The position numbers were made by a program, and so were the translations under genes. Positions 45,344-61,331 of a DNA stretch of 64,000 bases are shown piece by piece (within the stretch, counting starts at the first letter, position 1; each line of letters starts with the position of its first letter). Origin of the DNA: Kazachstania africana CBS 2517 (lineage: Eukaryota > Ascomycota > Saccharomycetes > Saccharomycetales > Saccharomycetaceae); contig NC_018944.1 of NCBI RefSeq assembly GCF_000304475.1, positions 248,001 through 312,000 on the forward strand. Direction: 5' to 3'. The notes under the pieces are model-generated. The model made no database searches, had not been told where the DNA came from, and worked only from the letters and a program-made list of their open reading frames with translations.

Positions 45344-47962
45344 CTAATTTCTTCTTCTTTTCCTCTTATTTTCAGTCTTGGAGTTATCATCATCGTCGAC
45401 CAGAAGCAACTTCTTCCTCACCGTGTTTGCGGGGGGTCTCATTATAGTGGGACCCCTCTTGACTACTTTGGATGCTATCGGTGAAGGATTAGTTAATTCC
45501 AAATCATCATTGGATGAAGAAGACGAAGGGAAATCAAATTCATCACTACATTTCCCAGTTTTAGTTTTATTACTATGTTTGGGCCCAATTGTACTAGCTG
45601 ATTTACTTCTTCTAGCTTCGACGCCTTCCAATTTTCTTTCTGAGGATGAACTTCTCACAGTTTTCTTTACGGCAGGGTTTTTGGTGTCAACTTTTTTTTG
45701 CCATTGTTGTTGTCTCTCGTGTGTCGTCGTCTCAGAAGTTTTAATTTCTGCCTCATGGGCTGTAACTTTCGTTTTTAACGTGGCTACTGTTTTTCTCATA
45801 TTTTTTACTATCTTCTCAGATGAGTCGTATTTGTCCTGTAATTCTAATTTTTCAGCAACCAATTCTTGTTTTTCAGCTTTCAATAAAACAAGCTGTTGTT
45901 TGAGATATCTTAATTCATCAACGTTTTCATCGAAATTTAACCTACTATCATCAATTGTTTTCTTCAGAGCTCTGTTTTCTTCAGCTAGCTCCAATTCATG
46001 GGCCTTCATTTGAACAATCTCGACATTTAATTTTTGCAGTTGTTCGTGGAATTTCTGAATATTTTCAAACTTCACATTTTGATCCTTCTCAAAGTTATTT
46101 TTGGATTCTTCCAATTCAGTGATGCGTTGTTTGAGAGTATCATTTTCTGACATCAAGACATTATTTATTCTATTTTGCGAAGCTATTTTATTTTCAAAAT
46201 TTGCTGTATCACTCATTTTAGTTTCGTTCAGTTTTGCACATTCATTCTTGAAATAATTTAATTTACTCTCTGATAAGTTCAATTTCTCATTAAAATCTGC
46301 TTTTGTCTTCTCAAATTCAATAATCGTGTTATTCTGTGCTTCAAACTTTTCTATCAACTCTTCATGTTGCGCTTCTTTCATTCCCAGCGCCGTAATGTGC
46401 TCCATCTTCTGTTGTTGTAAAGCTGCAATTTGACTCTCTAATTCGCTTATAGCCTTCTCATACGTCTTACAATGTATTAGCTCGTCTTTATAACCCAATA
46501 TCGCTGATGTCATATTTTCTATACGTGATGACAGATTATTGTTTCCGTTTTGTACTGACTCGTTCGTCGAATCAAGTGATGAAGTTAACACCCCAAGCAT
46601 ATTTTCCTTTTGCTTCAGTATATCTTCATGAACATCTGTAAAACAGACACTATATTCTGTAAGTTTCCGTAGAGTTTCTTCATGAGCTTTCCTCTGAGTC
46701 GCGCATCCTTCTTTAATACTTTCTGATAGCAGATGTAGTGTAGGAAAGTAAGCTGTTACAGGTATGTTAGTATTATTTGTCTTAGGTAAAAGATTCAAGG
46801 GAATAAGGACTAATTTTAGATACTTTTCTTGAAGCTCAATTGCTATATTTTTCCATTCAGTACTAGACCTTGATGCGAGAGTATTCAACTTAGTCTGTAA
46901 TTCATTTTTGAGATTTTCCGCCATTGTACGTTGTAATTCTTCGATTTGTTCTCTATCATATGTCTTGTATTCTGAAAAATGTTGGTCCAATAACGTTGCA
47001 AATTCTTTTTTATTGTCAGATATATTTTGTAAAAGGTTATCATTCTTTATCTTCTCTTCAGATAATTGTCCTGAACAATCGTCTAGTTCCCTTTGCAAGT
47101 ACTCTATTTCCTGATTTTTTTTGGCCAGTTGAAGTTCAGTATCCTTTTTTAAATTCTTTAGACTGTTTAACGAAGTTTTCAGAGATTCGATATCTTCCCT
47201 ATACGATTTAATCTTGCTTTCAAAATTTTCATGTGTCTTTCTCAACTCTTGAAATTTCAATTTATCGTTTTGCTTTTGTTCCATCAACTCCTTTGATTTG
47301 TCTCTTAAAGATGTCAGTATGTCATTATATTCCGTAATTTTGTCCTGAATCTTCCTTGTGTCGGTTTGGTACGATTTCAAATCTGACTTCAATTTAGTAT
47401 TTTCAGTCTGTTGGTTTTGTAATTCATGTTTCAGGCTAACACAGATACGCTGGGTATTTGTGAAAGCTTCCAAGAGAACATCATTGGAAGATGTGTCTAT
47501 ATTTGACATTGCAGTTGGTTCACGTCTTGTAGGTGCATCGAGCACAGGTTTGGGAACAATTTTTTTTTCTACTTGATTCTCATAACCATCACTACCGGCG
47601 GTTTTACAATTGGGGACTGTCCTCACTTCTGTAATCTCAAAATCTTCGTCATCTACGAGATCGGAAGATTTTATAGTACTCTTCTTTGAAACCTTTGGTG
47701 TACTAGTATTCAGTTGGAAAATATTACCCTTTGCATCCTTCGAAGGTTCTGTGCTATTGAATTCTGAAAAAGAAGTATCATCTTTATTGGTTGTGAAGAG
47801 GATATCATTAATCATGGAAGAGTCACCTTCATCTTCCATCAAAGAAATTTCTTGATTACCATTCTGGTATTTGGCAGAGATAGGATCTTTAACCCGCAAC
47901 TTGGAGAAGATATTTGATCGTGGTTTGAACCCCAAACTGGAATCTCTAAAGAAGTTCGACAT
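45344..47962 (-). CDS. ZIP1: Synaptonemal complex transverse filament protein Zip1
   Basis: An 872-residue meiotic protein (S. cerevisiae Zip1: 875). The N-terminus MSNFFRDSSLGFKPRSNIFS matches Zip1 closely. A globular N-terminal part (to about 170) is followed by a very long coiled coil (about 170-740) and a basic, Ser-rich C-terminal part ending in KRKRRRN. Zip1 dimers bridge homologous chromosome axes. Its presence with an intact frame and an upstream URS1 suggests a meiosis-competent species. Long antisense frames inside this gene are a by-product of its Glu/Lys-rich coding. Confidence 0.96.
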   Translation of the reverse strand: MSNFFRDSSLGFKPRSNIFSKLRVKDPISAKYQNGNQEISLMEDEGDSSMINDILFTTNKDDTSFSEFNSTEPSKDAKGNIFQLNTSTPKVSKKSTIKSSDLVDDEDFEITEVRTVPNCKTAGSDGYENQVEKKIVPKPVLDAPTRREPTAMSNIDTSSNDVLLEAFTNTQRICVSLKHELQNQQTENTKLKSDLKSYQTDTRKIQDKITEYNDILTSLRDKSKELMEQKQNDKLKFQELRKTHENFESKIKSYREDIESLKTSLNSLKNLKKDTELQLAKKNQEIEYLQRELDDCSGQLSEEKIKNDNLLQNISDNKKEFATLLDQHFSEYKTYDREQIEELQRTMAENLKNELQTKLNTLASRSSTEWKNIAIELQEKYLKLVLIPLNLLPKTNNTNIPVTAYFPTLHLLSESIKEGCATQRKAHEETLRKLTEYSVCFTDVHEDILKQKENMLGVLTSSLDSTNESVQNGNNNLSSRIENMTSAILGYKDELIHCKTYEKAISELESQIAALQQQKMEHITALGMKEAQHEELIEKFEAQNNTIIEFEKTKADFNEKLNLSESKLNYFKNECAKLNETKMSDTANFENKIASQNRINNVLMSENDTLKQRITELEESKNNFEKDQNVKFENIQKFHEQLQKLNVEIVQMKAHELELAEENRALKKTIDDSRLNFDENVDELRYLKQQLVLLKAEKQELVAEKLELQDKYDSSEKIVKNMRKTVATLKTKVTAHEAEIKTSETTTHERQQQWQKKVDTKNPAVKKTVRSSSSERKLEGVEARRSKSASTIGPKHSNKTKTGKCSDEFDFPSSSSSNDDLELTNPSPIASKVVKRGPTIMRPPANTVRKKLLLVDDDDNSKTENKRKRRRN

Positions 47963-48012
47963 CTTTAAACCGAACCTGCCTACTTACACACTTGTAACTA
48001 CTTCGAACAAAT

Positions 48013-48020
48013 TAGCCGCC
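48013..48020 (+). promoter_or_regulatory. URS1 (Ume6 site) upstream of ZIP1
   Basis: TAGCCGCC followed by CA is an 8/8 match to the URS1 core (TAGCCGCCGA has 9/10 identity overall), 51 bases before the ZIP1 ATG. Ume6 uses it to repress early meiotic genes in vegetative cells and, with Ime1, to induce them. Confidence 0.75.
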
Positions 48021-48660
48021 CAGGTCCAAAGTCACCAATAATATATATGTTTCTGTCCCTTGCTGAATGAGCCAATATACCAGAAGACTAATCAGCGCCA
48101 CTCTTCTTACCGCCAGCTGAGTTCTACTTGTAACCGTATTCTATTTGAGAGTATAACCACTTAGATGTGTTGTTAGTACCTGTTTAGTTTTGAGATTTTC
48201 GCTACCCGCCAACATGAGGGATATAAAAGAAACTATTAAAAAACAACGTATTTCATAATGGTGGGGGAGGACATGTCAGAACTTTCAGAATACAGACAGT
48301 GTATGTGATTTATTAGTTCCACCACTGGAGTTCTGTGTATCTCGAGAACAAATGTTGATGGCAATGCCCACAATAAGGCCGGATGGACGTAGGAGGAGTA
48401 CTGTTCATGTAGCTGTGTGGTATTTTTAAAAATGTGAAGAAAGACGGTAAAAAAGGACATAACCAGGGTCAGATTCTACCAACGTCATCCATATTCACCA
48501 ATGCCCACAGTCGAATAGGCAGTAGTATATCATATTCACTGATGCTAGCAAGCAAACAGACAATAATATTCCATATCCATGTTTTGAAAGAGATCTCAGC
48601 GATACACAAGAAAGCTATTTTCTTCTGACGACGAGCTGCTTACTTTGATTGTTCTACAAT

Positions 48661-48674
48661 CCACCAAGTGGTGG
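48661..48674. repeat. Inverted repeat CCACCA-AG-TGGTGG
   Basis: A perfect 14-base inverted repeat with 6-base arms, 192 bases before DPP1. It could be a dimeric regulator site. Confidence 0.6.
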
Positions 48675-48709
48675 TGGTAACCATCTAGTCTGCTTCTTTT
48701 GTATGCGTC

Positions 48710-48729
48710 GGTTTAGTCGGACTAAAACC
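48710..48729. repeat. Inverted repeat GGTTTAGTC / GACTAAAACC
   Basis: Nine-base arms with one extra A in the right arm, 137 bases before DPP1 and 36 bases after the previous inverted repeat. Confidence 0.6.
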
Positions 48730-48865
48730 CAATCATCGCATAATAAACTCGAGTTTCGTCCCTGCAAGTCAAAGGCAGCAAAGGACATTGAAAGAGAGGT
48801 CGAAGAGAGAAGATCACGTAAAGGGAAGTTTATAATACTTGCTACCTTCCAGAGCTCGTTGCACT

Positions 48866-49783
48866 ATGGCTATTGATAGATTAAGGTTAGGAGGGAATGA
48901 AAGAAGTTTTTCCTACAGGACACCAAAATGGAGAATATCAGATGTAATACTGTTAAGTATACTGGTGATATTTAGTTATCCAGTTTACTATCAAAAACCA
49001 TTTGAAAGACAGTTCTCTTTGAATGATTTGACCATTTCACATCCCTACACGTTAGTGGAACGTGTATCAGATACTATGTTATTTGTGTATAGTCTGGTCG
49101 TACCTCTTATAGTGGTTGTAGCAATAGGCTTTGCAATGGCAGATTCAAGACATAGAAACTATTTAGTGTACATTTCCGTGTTAGGGTTACTCGTCACATG
49201 GTTTTCTACGACTCTCTTCACTAATTTCATCAAGAATTGGATTGGTAGGTTACGTCCCGATTTTCTTGACCGTTGTCAGCCAAAGGCCAATTTACCACTC
49301 AATATCATGTTTTATGCCTCAGAAGTTTGTACAAATGAAAACTCTAGTCTTTTATTAGATGGTTTCAGAACCACGCCGTCGGGACATTCAAGTGCAAGTT
49401 TTGCAGGTCTAGGATACTTACAATTGTGGCTCTCTGGTCAATTACTTATCAAATATGATCAAGTCGGGTTCTGGAGAACCTACGTGGCTATGTTACCATT
49501 ATTGGGCGCCTCTTTGATTGCCTTATCAAGAACCCAGGACTATAGACACCATTTCATCGATGTCTTGATCGGTTCAGTTCTAGGATACTGGATCGCTTAC
49601 TCCACCTACAGAAGATATTTCCCTGCACTAGGCAGCAGCCTTCCTTTCAAGCCACTGTTAGACGATTCCAAAGTCGGCCTAGTTGAAGAGGCTCCAATGT
49701 CTCCACAGCAGCAGAGTATAATAACTCGCACTGCAGACGAAGAAATGCAACCTCTGACGGACGATGAAAATGTCGGTATTTAA
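48866..49783 (+). CDS. DPP1: Diacylglycerol pyrophosphate phosphatase (PAP2 family)
   Basis: A 305-residue integral membrane phosphatase (S. cerevisiae Dpp1: 289). The first ATG is at 48866 (MAIDRLRLGGNERSF); the frame is open nine codons further, but only from a TTG. The three lipid-phosphatase motifs are KNWIGRLRP (KX6RP), PSGHS, and SRTQDYRHHFIDV (SRX5HX3D). About six transmembrane helices are visible, for example ISDVILLSILVIFSYPVYY and LPLLGASLIALS. Dpp1 removes phosphate from diacylglycerol pyrophosphate and phosphatidate at the vacuole membrane. S. cerevisiae DPP1 is zinc-regulated through Zap1; I find no ACCTTNAAGGT site here. Confidence 0.95.
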   Translation: MAIDRLRLGGNERSFSYRTPKWRISDVILLSILVIFSYPVYYQKPFERQFSLNDLTISHPYTLVERVSDTMLFVYSLVVPLIVVVAIGFAMADSRHRNYLVYISVLGLLVTWFSTTLFTNFIKNWIGRLRPDFLDRCQPKANLPLNIMFYASEVCTNENSSLLLDGFRTTPSGHSSASFAGLGYLQLWLSGQLLIKYDQVGFWRTYVAMLPLLGASLIALSRTQDYRHHFIDVLIGSVLGYWIAYSTYRRYFPALGSSLPFKPLLDDSKVGLVEEAPMSPQQQSIITRTADEEMQPLTDDENVGI

Positions 49784-49886
49784 CGCATTCTCCACCGTTA
49801 GTGCCATTCAACGCACTATTACTCATCTCATCGAATTGAATTCCATTTTGTGAATCATTTTTGACATTCTTAAGCCTATGTAGCTT

Positions 49887-49896
49887 CCAAAATAGG
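49887..49896. promoter_or_regulatory. CArG / Mcm1-like box 1 upstream of GCN2
   Basis: CCAAAATAGG in TTCCAAAATAGGAAAT: a perfect CC(A/T)6GG core with the flanking TTCC...GGAA of the Mcm1 consensus. Confidence 0.5.
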
Positions 49897-49925
49897 AAAT
49901 ATATGGACTAATATAGTAATAGTTT

Positions 49926-49935
49926 CCATACTAGG
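49926..49935. promoter_or_regulatory. Mcm1-like box 2 upstream of GCN2
   Basis: CCATACTAGG in TTTCCATACTAGGAAA keeps the palindromic Mcm1 flanks, 39 bases after box 1. Confidence 0.5.
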
Positions 49936-50088
49936 AAATAATTGGTTATGTATCTTCATACGAATATCAAACTAATATGGGAGCCTATATACAAAGACAG
50001 ACAAACTTAAGATTTAATATAAGGCTGGCTTCATGTGTCGTTTGATAAGAAGTTGAAAAAGTATTTGGTAGAAGAAAGGATATTCTAG

Positions 50089-55167
<5,079 letters not shown>

Positions 55168-55308
55168 TATTTGGTTGCTTTCTCGGCATTCGACTTTCTG
55201 ACATAATGGTGTTCAACTTGTATTTTGCATGTAATATATATATACCTATGTATGTATATTTATTGATAATATTTATGAATTAAAAGTAAAGTTTACGTAT
55301 TTTCATTT

Positions 55309-56364
55309 TTAATTAGCAAGTTTACTCAGTAGATCCTGTATATTAGAGGTTATACCAGAGCCCTCGGCAATATTTCCATCATTGTTCTCTATCTCTTCAT
55401 TGTTTGTATCTGAAGATGTGTTATTTTCGTCCGAATAATCAGTCACTTTGGTCCTCTTGACATCTTCCTGTTCGTCATCTTCTGCATATACAGGTTGACT
55501 TCTTTTATTAGCGGTTTTTTCTCCATCATTATCACTACTAGAGGAGTCATCATCGTCGTCGTCGTCATCATTATTATATTCGTAACTTGGTAAAATATCT
55601 TCATTCTTTTCGGCTTGGTCCATTTTTGAAGGGTCCTTGGACAGTAATAAAAAGTCAATTTCACTCATCATTGATTCGCTCTCTTCTAATTTATTTTTTT
55701 GTTCGTCCAGAAGTCTTGATAATTCTGCAATTGTCTTCTTTCTACTTGTTATATCATTTAAGATACTATCTTTAGTAACATGAGCAATTTTATTTACAGT
55801 TTTAAAATTTTCAGCGTATACCACACTACTGGAGTCCAATTCCATTATAGATTTATCGAATCTTGATTTTAACGATTTTATATTATGTTCATTTTTCCTC
55901 ACTTTCATGTATTCAGTTACTGCTACCTTGAAATCAGATGGGATATCAGCTTTTGAGTGAGAATCATCTTCAAATCTCCGAAGAAGACTATTTAAAGTAT
56001 CTTTTGAGAAGGTACCTCTTTCTTTCCATATAGTAACCACTCTTTTAACTTTCTGTTTCAGATCTGATGGAAAATCGCGGTAGATCTTACTCAATGCATT
56101 TAAAATAACACCGTTAAAAGACTCTTGAAAATGTCCAATCTTTTGTCCCTTGGCCTGTTGTACGACGTGATTCACAAGGTATATGGCTAGTAGCTTTCTT
56201 CTTGTATTTACGTCCGGTCTGAGAACATACGAGTTCCAACATTTCGCAATTTTATTGGAATCCCGATATTGACTTAGAACCCACTTTGCAGAATTTGAAA
56301 TCGATTCTTGAGAATCTTCCAATGAGGTCAATTTGGAAATGAATTGGTCTTCAGAGAATGACAT
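55309..56364 (-). CDS. RTT103: Rtt103: RNA polymerase II CTD-interacting termination factor
   Basis: A 351-residue protein (S. cerevisiae Rtt103: 409). The N-terminal CID domain (residues 1-130) has SFSEDQFISKLTSLEDSQES, then SNSAKWVLSQYRDSNKIAKC, RRKLLAIYLVNHVVQQAKG and VVTIWKERGTF. A helical region follows, then an acidic tail (DDDDDDDSSSSDNDGE). Rtt103 binds Ser2-phosphorylated CTD and works with Rat1-Rai1 in torpedo termination. In S. cerevisiae it lies between HRQ1 and NSE3 (YDR289C); here it sits beyond GCN2 and on the opposite strand from that expected. Confidence 0.93.
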   Translation of the reverse strand: MSFSEDQFISKLTSLEDSQESISNSAKWVLSQYRDSNKIAKCWNSYVLRPDVNTRRKLLAIYLVNHVVQQAKGQKIGHFQESFNGVILNALSKIYRDFPSDLKQKVKRVVTIWKERGTFSKDTLNSLLRRFEDDSHSKADIPSDFKVAVTEYMKVRKNEHNIKSLKSRFDKSIMELDSSSVVYAENFKTVNKIAHVTKDSILNDITSRKKTIAELSRLLDEQKNKLEESESMMSEIDFLLLSKDPSKMDQAEKNEDILPSYEYNNDDDDDDDDSSSSDNDGEKTANKRSQPVYAEDDEQEDVKRTKVTDYSDENNTSSDTNNEEIENNDGNIAEGSGITSNIQDLLSKLAN

Positions 56365-57027
56365 TTTCCTGGAGAGAATTCGTTCTTTATTCCAGCTTTA
56401 TCGGGTTGAAATCCATTTCATCACTTAATGGGTTCTTTTCAATTTTTGAGATTACATTAGATGTACAGGATTACCCCGCCAAATGACAGATTTTTAGCCT
56501 TAGCGTTAGAAGGCTTAAACTGATAGTTTACTGAACTAATGAAACTTTTATGGACAATTGCTATTGCATGGCATGGGTGAAATTTTATTGGTTGTTGAGT
56601 ACTTCATTGGGGCTTCAAAAGAGCTTTCTTTTGCAACTTTTTTGGAGGTTCTGTAAGCACTTAGAGTGATAATGCAGAGCCTTACTTGCTGTTAGAGCTT
56701 CTTAGATCGAATTGCGTCATGGTTGAAATATGCCTCCCGTAACTGTTTTAATTAGCAATAAATATCATAATTTGTAATTTTCTCACCTTTTTCTTGATTA
56801 ATGTCATTTTCAAACAAAATATGAATTTATTTCAAGATAGGGTTGGATAACCCACTTATATAAAGTCATTTACTAGTGGCAATCATAATGTTATTCTCAT
56901 AGCATCACATGACATTCAGCAAAATTAATCGCACATTTCGAATTCTAAGCTAAAAACTAGTTCTCTACTTACTCCGTTTATATAAGATTTGTAAACAAAG
57001 GCGTCATCATAATTTACTGTGGGGTTT
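56365..57027. other. Intergenic: RTT103 promoter and TDH 3' side
   Basis: 663 bases without a supported gene. Two TATATAA-like elements face right (56857-56865 and near 56980), towards the TDH 3' end, and could start a short antisense transcript. No snoRNA boxes that I can defend. Confidence 0.5.
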
Positions 57028-58987
<1,960 letters not shown>

Positions 58988-60679
58988 TTATTGTTGGGCG
59001 TTAGTTGCAGCAGTGATCTTTGCTTGTTGAACCAAGTTACTTGGTGCATCCATAACAGGTAACATGATTTCGATCAATCTAATTCTAGAGTTCTTGTTGA
59101 AGTCCTTGTTACTCAATAAAGCGTCCCATTCACCTGTAGTTGCAATTCTGTGGTTTTCGTAGTCCTTGGCGCCGAAAGTTTCTAATAACTTCAAGTGCTT
59201 CCAGTTCTGGATTTCGTTGTATTGAGCGTTTTCACCGTGAATCAACTTCTCAATGGTATAACCATTGTTGTTTAAGACGAATAAATATGGTCTCAAGTTC
59301 CATCTAATCATGGTGGAGATTTCTTGCACTGTCAATTGTAAAGAACCGTCACCAATGAACAAAATAACTCTTCTGTTGATATCGAGTTCTTCAGCGGCGA
59401 ATGCAGCACCTAAGACAGCACCACCAGTGAAACCAATTGAACCCCATAAGACTTGAGAGATACCGACGGCATGAGTTGGAAATTCAGATTGATTGATACC
59501 AAAGGCAGCGGTACCAGTTTCAGTGATGATAATATCACCTTCCTGGAAGAACTTTGATGCTTGGTTCCACATCCATTCTTGGGACAATGGGGTAGATGGA
59601 CTACATGGCTTGTTAGATGGAACCTTAGCTGGAACAGGGATTGGCTTGTAACCCTTAACAGTTTGGTCAATGACCTTACTTAGTTTTTGTAGGACAAACT
59701 TCATTTGGACGCCTGGGAAAGTGGCATTCTTAATCTTGGTGTAATCAGAGTGGAATTCGACAACGTTCTTGGTCTTGTAGGAGTATGAGAAAGAACCGGT
59801 GTTGAAATCGGATAACAAAGCACCAACAGATAAGATTAAATCGGAAGATTCAACGGCCTTCTTAACTTCTGGTCTCGAAAGGGTACCGACATAAACCCCA
59901 CCATATCTTGGATGTTGTTCATCGATTGAGCCCTTACCCATTGGAGTGGTGAAAGCAGGGAATTGGGTAGCATCAATCAATTGTCTAGTCTCCTTTCTGA
60001 CATTATGTCTAGAGGCACAAGCATCAGACAAGATAACTGGGTTCTTTGCCGCCTTAACTAAAGATAAAATAGCGTCAATAACTTCATCTTCAGCTTCAGG
60101 ATCATTTGGTTTCAAAGATAAGTCAATTGGAGTTTCCAATAACTTAGCTGGGAGTTTGAAGTCAAACATATTGGCTGGAATACCTAGATACACTGGTCTT
60201 TGGGTGATGTACGTAGTCTTGATACATCTATCGATTTCAGCAGCAGCAGTAGCGATGTCAGTCAACACAGCAGTAGTCTCGGAGATGTTGGCAGACATTC
60301 TGTGGAAGACGGTGAAATCACCGTTACCTAAACTATGGTGTAATAATAATTGCTTAGCTTGAGAAGAGATGGATGGGACACCAACAACGTGTAAGACACC
60401 GACGTGTTCAGCGTAAGAACCGGCAATACCGTTTAAAGCTGATAATTCACCGACACCGAAGGTGGTAATGATACAAGACATACCCTTAATTCTAGCGTAA
60501 CCATCAGCAGCATAAGCAGCGTTTAATTCGTTAGCGTTACCAGCCCATCTCATACCTGGGACTTCGTAGATCTTATCTAATAAGGCTAAATTGAAGTCAC
60601 CTGGCAAACCGAAGATGGTTTTGACATCGACTTGAGATAATCTTTCGAATAGATATCTTCCTAGAGTAATTTCAGACAT
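58988..60679 (-). CDS. PDC1: Pyruvate decarboxylase (PDC1/PDC5 type)
   Basis: A 563-residue enzyme, exactly the length of S. cerevisiae Pdc1, which converts pyruvate to acetaldehyde and CO2 in alcoholic fermentation. Catalytic residues are in place: Asp28 (PGDFN), Glu51 (GNANELNAAYA), His114-His115 (LLLHHSLGNGDF) and Glu477 (NNNGYTIEKL). The TPP/Mg motif is GDGSLQLTVQE...LNNN. The allosteric Cys221 is kept (SDACASRH) while the adjacent Cys222 of Pdc1 is Ala. Codon usage is strongly biased to the preferred yeast set, implying high expression. S. cerevisiae has no PDC gene in this block; which paralogue it equals is uncertain. Confidence 0.95.
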   Translation of the reverse strand: MSEITLGRYLFERLSQVDVKTIFGLPGDFNLALLDKIYEVPGMRWAGNANELNAAYAADGYARIKGMSCIITTFGVGELSALNGIAGSYAEHVGVLHVVGVPSISSQAKQLLLHHSLGNGDFTVFHRMSANISETTAVLTDIATAAAEIDRCIKTTYITQRPVYLGIPANMFDFKLPAKLLETPIDLSLKPNDPEAEDEVIDAILSLVKAAKNPVILSDACASRHNVRKETRQLIDATQFPAFTTPMGKGSIDEQHPRYGGVYVGTLSRPEVKKAVESSDLILSVGALLSDFNTGSFSYSYKTKNVVEFHSDYTKIKNATFPGVQMKFVLQKLSKVIDQTVKGYKPIPVPAKVPSNKPCSPSTPLSQEWMWNQASKFFQEGDIIITETGTAAFGINQSEFPTHAVGISQVLWGSIGFTGGAVLGAAFAAEELDINRRVILFIGDGSLQLTVQEISTMIRWNLRPYLFVLNNNGYTIEKLIHGENAQYNEIQNWKHLKLLETFGAKDYENHRIATTGEWDALLSNKDFNKNSRIRLIEIMLPVMDAPSNLVQQAKITAATNAQQ

Positions 60680-60787
60680 TATGTTAATTTGTTATTTAAA
60701 GTTGAAGAACTTTGATAGTGATGATACACTTCATAAATGAAACAGAATTGACACCAACAGTAAGAAATTGAATTGAATCTACGTTGC

Positions 60788-60795
60788 TTTATATA
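60788..60795 (-). promoter_or_regulatory. TATA box of PDC
   Basis: TATATAAA on the minus strand, 109-116 bases before the PDC ATG, almost the same distance as at TDH. Confidence 0.65.
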
Positions 60796-61012
60796 TCTTG
60801 AAAGAATCTTAACGATTTTTCAGACCTTACGAAGAAGACGCATCTTATCCAATACAGATCCGTAAGCATTAGAAAATGTCACCCTAAATGTACAAGGCAT
60901 CCTATTGCTAGTTGATGGTCAACATCTTAACAAGAAGATGCCTATTTTTTGCATAAACGCATAAATGCATAAACTATGCGAATGTCACGTTCGGGAACCC
61001 AAAAATACGTAA

Positions 61013-61036
61013 GGAAGCCTCATGCGATGGGGGAAG
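61013..61036 (-). promoter_or_regulatory. Candidate glycolytic UAS with two CTTCC (Gcr1) words
   Basis: GGAAG at 61013-61017 and again at 61032-61036 read CTTCC on the PDC strand, 19 bases apart, some 340 bases upstream. Gcr1 binds CTTCC in glycolytic promoters, usually beside a Rap1 site; no strong Rap1 match is seen nearby. Confidence 0.3.
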
Positions 61037-61331
61037 TTCCAGGTGTTGGAATTGGCACATCACGCCCATCAACTCCGACGACTGGCCTTCTTGAACTTTG
61101 CAACACTTATGGAGTCGCCAACGGAGAGTAGAAGTGAGATGTGAGTGTGATGGGGAGTCTTCTTACGGCTTCATGCATTCGAGTTGGTCAGGAGTGCATG
61201 TGGCGTGAACACCCGTCTTTTTACAAAGAAGAAAAATTGATGGTCAACATGAATTATATACTACGTACAACGAATAACTTGGTCCCTGGGCTTGTAAGTT
61301 TTTTGCATATTTTCATTAGTTCATATTTACA

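Larger units (their letters stand above)
47963..48865. promoter_or_regulatory. Divergent ZIP1/DPP1 intergenic region
   Basis: 903 bases without a supported gene. It contains a URS1 next to ZIP1 and two inverted repeats on the DPP1 side. Open frames at 48434-48628 and 48649-48876 lack credible starts or family similarity. Confidence 0.6.
60680..61331. promoter_or_regulatory. PDC promoter region
   Basis: 652 bases without a gene, between the PDC start and the MRX10 stop. It holds a TATA box and a GC-richer upstream block (about 61005-61110) with two Gcr1-type CTTCC words. Confidence 0.6.

Noticed and set aside
45378..46013. 211-codon frame opposite ZIP1, rich in Ser, Leu and Phe
   Set aside because: It is the antisense shadow of Glu/Lys-rich coiled-coil coding; no family similarity.
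48172..48178. TACTAAC branch-point word on the minus strand upstream of ZIP1
   Set aside because: No matching GTATGT donor or usable exon nearby; ZIP1 already has its natural start.
48649..48876. Open frame with CFFCMRRFSR before DPP1
   Set aside because: It begins with TTG and overlaps the DPP1 start; no zinc-finger pairing of ligands.
61044..61053. TGTTGGAATT, like the start of a Ty1 LTR
   Set aside because: The following sequence does not continue as an LTR and no matching end is present.
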